DNA of 7,045 nt from NCBI GenBank assembly GCA_002862165.1, contig PKCL01000503.1, forward strand, positions 1 through 7,045, given 5' to 3'. Shown piece by piece: positions 6,658-7,045 of the stretch. Every line of letters starts with the position of its first letter. Position 1 is the first letter of the stretch. This stretch comes from Planctomycetaceae bacterium (GTDB lineage Bacteria > Planctomycetota > Planctomycetia > Pirellulales > UBA1268). The position numbers and the translations under genes are program-made. A model generated the notes under the pieces. It ran no database searches and was not told where the DNA came from. It worked only from the letters and a program-made list of their open reading frames with translations.

Positions 6658-6692
6658 TTGCTGCCCTGTTTGGATATGCCTGTTGGTAGCAG
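6658..6692 (+). terminator. Stem-loop just after the sulfatase stop, weak terminator candidate
   Basis: TTGCTGCC (6658-6665) can pair with GGTAGCAG (6685-6692) with two wobble pairs around a 19-base loop, starting directly after the TAG stop. No T run follows, so an intrinsic terminator is not well supported. The 103-bp gap to the convergent gene contains no other strong hairpin; ACATATTTTATGT (6718-6730) is a small A/T dyad. Confidence 0.25.
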
Positions 6693-6760
6693 GGAACCGC
6701 CCTACTAAAAACTTGACACATATTTTATGTACAACATTTGAAAATAGCACAGTATTTTTT

Positions 6761-7045
6761 TCATTTCATGATTGAAATGTATGGCTTCCACGTAAATCGA
6801 CCCCAATTCTTTTGACGAGGTACGATCGGCAACTCTTTTTCTCCAGTTTCAGTTTCGATCATGATCTTTGGGCCACCCCGATCTCGATCAGGAAATGCCC
6901 GAGTCACGAATCCATCAGGAGACCAGTTAGGATCGTCACCGCTTCCGACTTTACGTCTGTTCTTCCCATTGCTGCCGACCACCCAGACATGAAAAGTTGC
7001 TGAGATCATCTTGTCTCGCTCAGGGTTTGGGATGCCGGTGAATTT
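6761..7045 (-). CDS. C-terminal fragment of a TolB/PD40-like beta-propeller protein (partial, 5' end outside window)
   Basis: The frame is open to the right edge of the window, so only the last 94 residues are seen and the true start lies outside; the internal ATG at 7009 is unlikely to be the start. The visible part contains FHVWVVGSNGKNRRKVGSGDDPNWSPDG, split here as FHVWVVGSNGKN then RRKVGSGDDPNWSPDG, the pattern of a TolB/PD40 blade (strand, x-x-x-G-x-x-x-R-x-L/V, then W-S-P-D-G). After it comes a second strand pair (PKIMIETETGEKEL) and a W-rich end (WGRFTWKPYISIMK). Such propellers are common in exported planctomycete proteins, alone or attached to kinase or peptidase domains; which applies here cannot be told. 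The gene converges on the sulfatase gene with a 103-bp gap. The family call is moderate because only about one blade is visible. Confidence 0.65.
   Translation of the reverse strand, partial: KFTGIPNPERDKMISATFHVWVVGSNGKNRRKVGSGDDPNWSPDGFVTRAFPDRDRGGPKIMIETETGEKELPIVPRQKNWGRFTWKPYISIMK

Noticed and set aside
6713..6741. Promoter from a perfect TTGACA at 6713-6718
   Set aside because: The sequence 17 bases further on (ATTTGA) is a poor -10 box, and no plus-strand gene follows before the convergent minus-strand gene.

Overview
The window reads as a stretch of ordinary chromosome from a planctomycete-like (Planctomycetota) bacterium of moderate to low GC. Three things suggest this: a secreted sulfatase fused to a DUF1080 / 3-keto-disaccharide hydrolase domain, a secreted cysteine-rich YHS-like protein with a tandem 'CPFTG' module of a kind I associate with planctomycetes, and loosely packed genes with long spacers. 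The lineage call is inference from recalled family distributions, not from a search. I see no transposase, integrase, phage gene, CRISPR array, tRNA or rRNA.

Layout, left to right. Plus strand: a YdjA-like FMN nitroreductase (45-650), a small charged helical protein of unknown function (726-944), and a secreted YHS-like protein (1121-1618) followed by a strong intrinsic terminator (1654-1694). Minus strand: an orphan 120-residue protein (1767-2129), about 280 bp with no convincing gene, and a complete SLC13/DASS sodium-coupled anion transporter (2408-3790). A 626-bp spacer (3791-4416) with short palindromes but no convincing gene separates this divergent transporter from a large plus-strand gene for the exported sulfatase-DUF1080 fusion (4417-6657). 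The right edge cuts the C-terminal part of a minus-strand gene resembling TolB/PD40 beta-propeller proteins (6761-7045).

How the genes may work together. The sulfatase fusion could remove sulfate esters from a polysaccharide or glycoside outside the cytoplasm while its second domain acts on the sugar. The divergently placed DASS transporter could import a released anion (a dicarboxylate or sulfate). This coupling rests on adjacency alone. The nitroreductase, small helical protein and YHS-like protein share only strand and order; the 176-bp gap and separate terminator suggest the YHS-like gene is its own unit.

Nothing here amounts to a clear new multi-gene system. The points most worth a second look are the non-standard sulfatase active-site motif (C-W-V-S-R), the two-enzyme fusion, the decayed second metal-binding module of the YHS-like protein, and the SNA/SNT asymmetry in the transporter's sodium-site loops.
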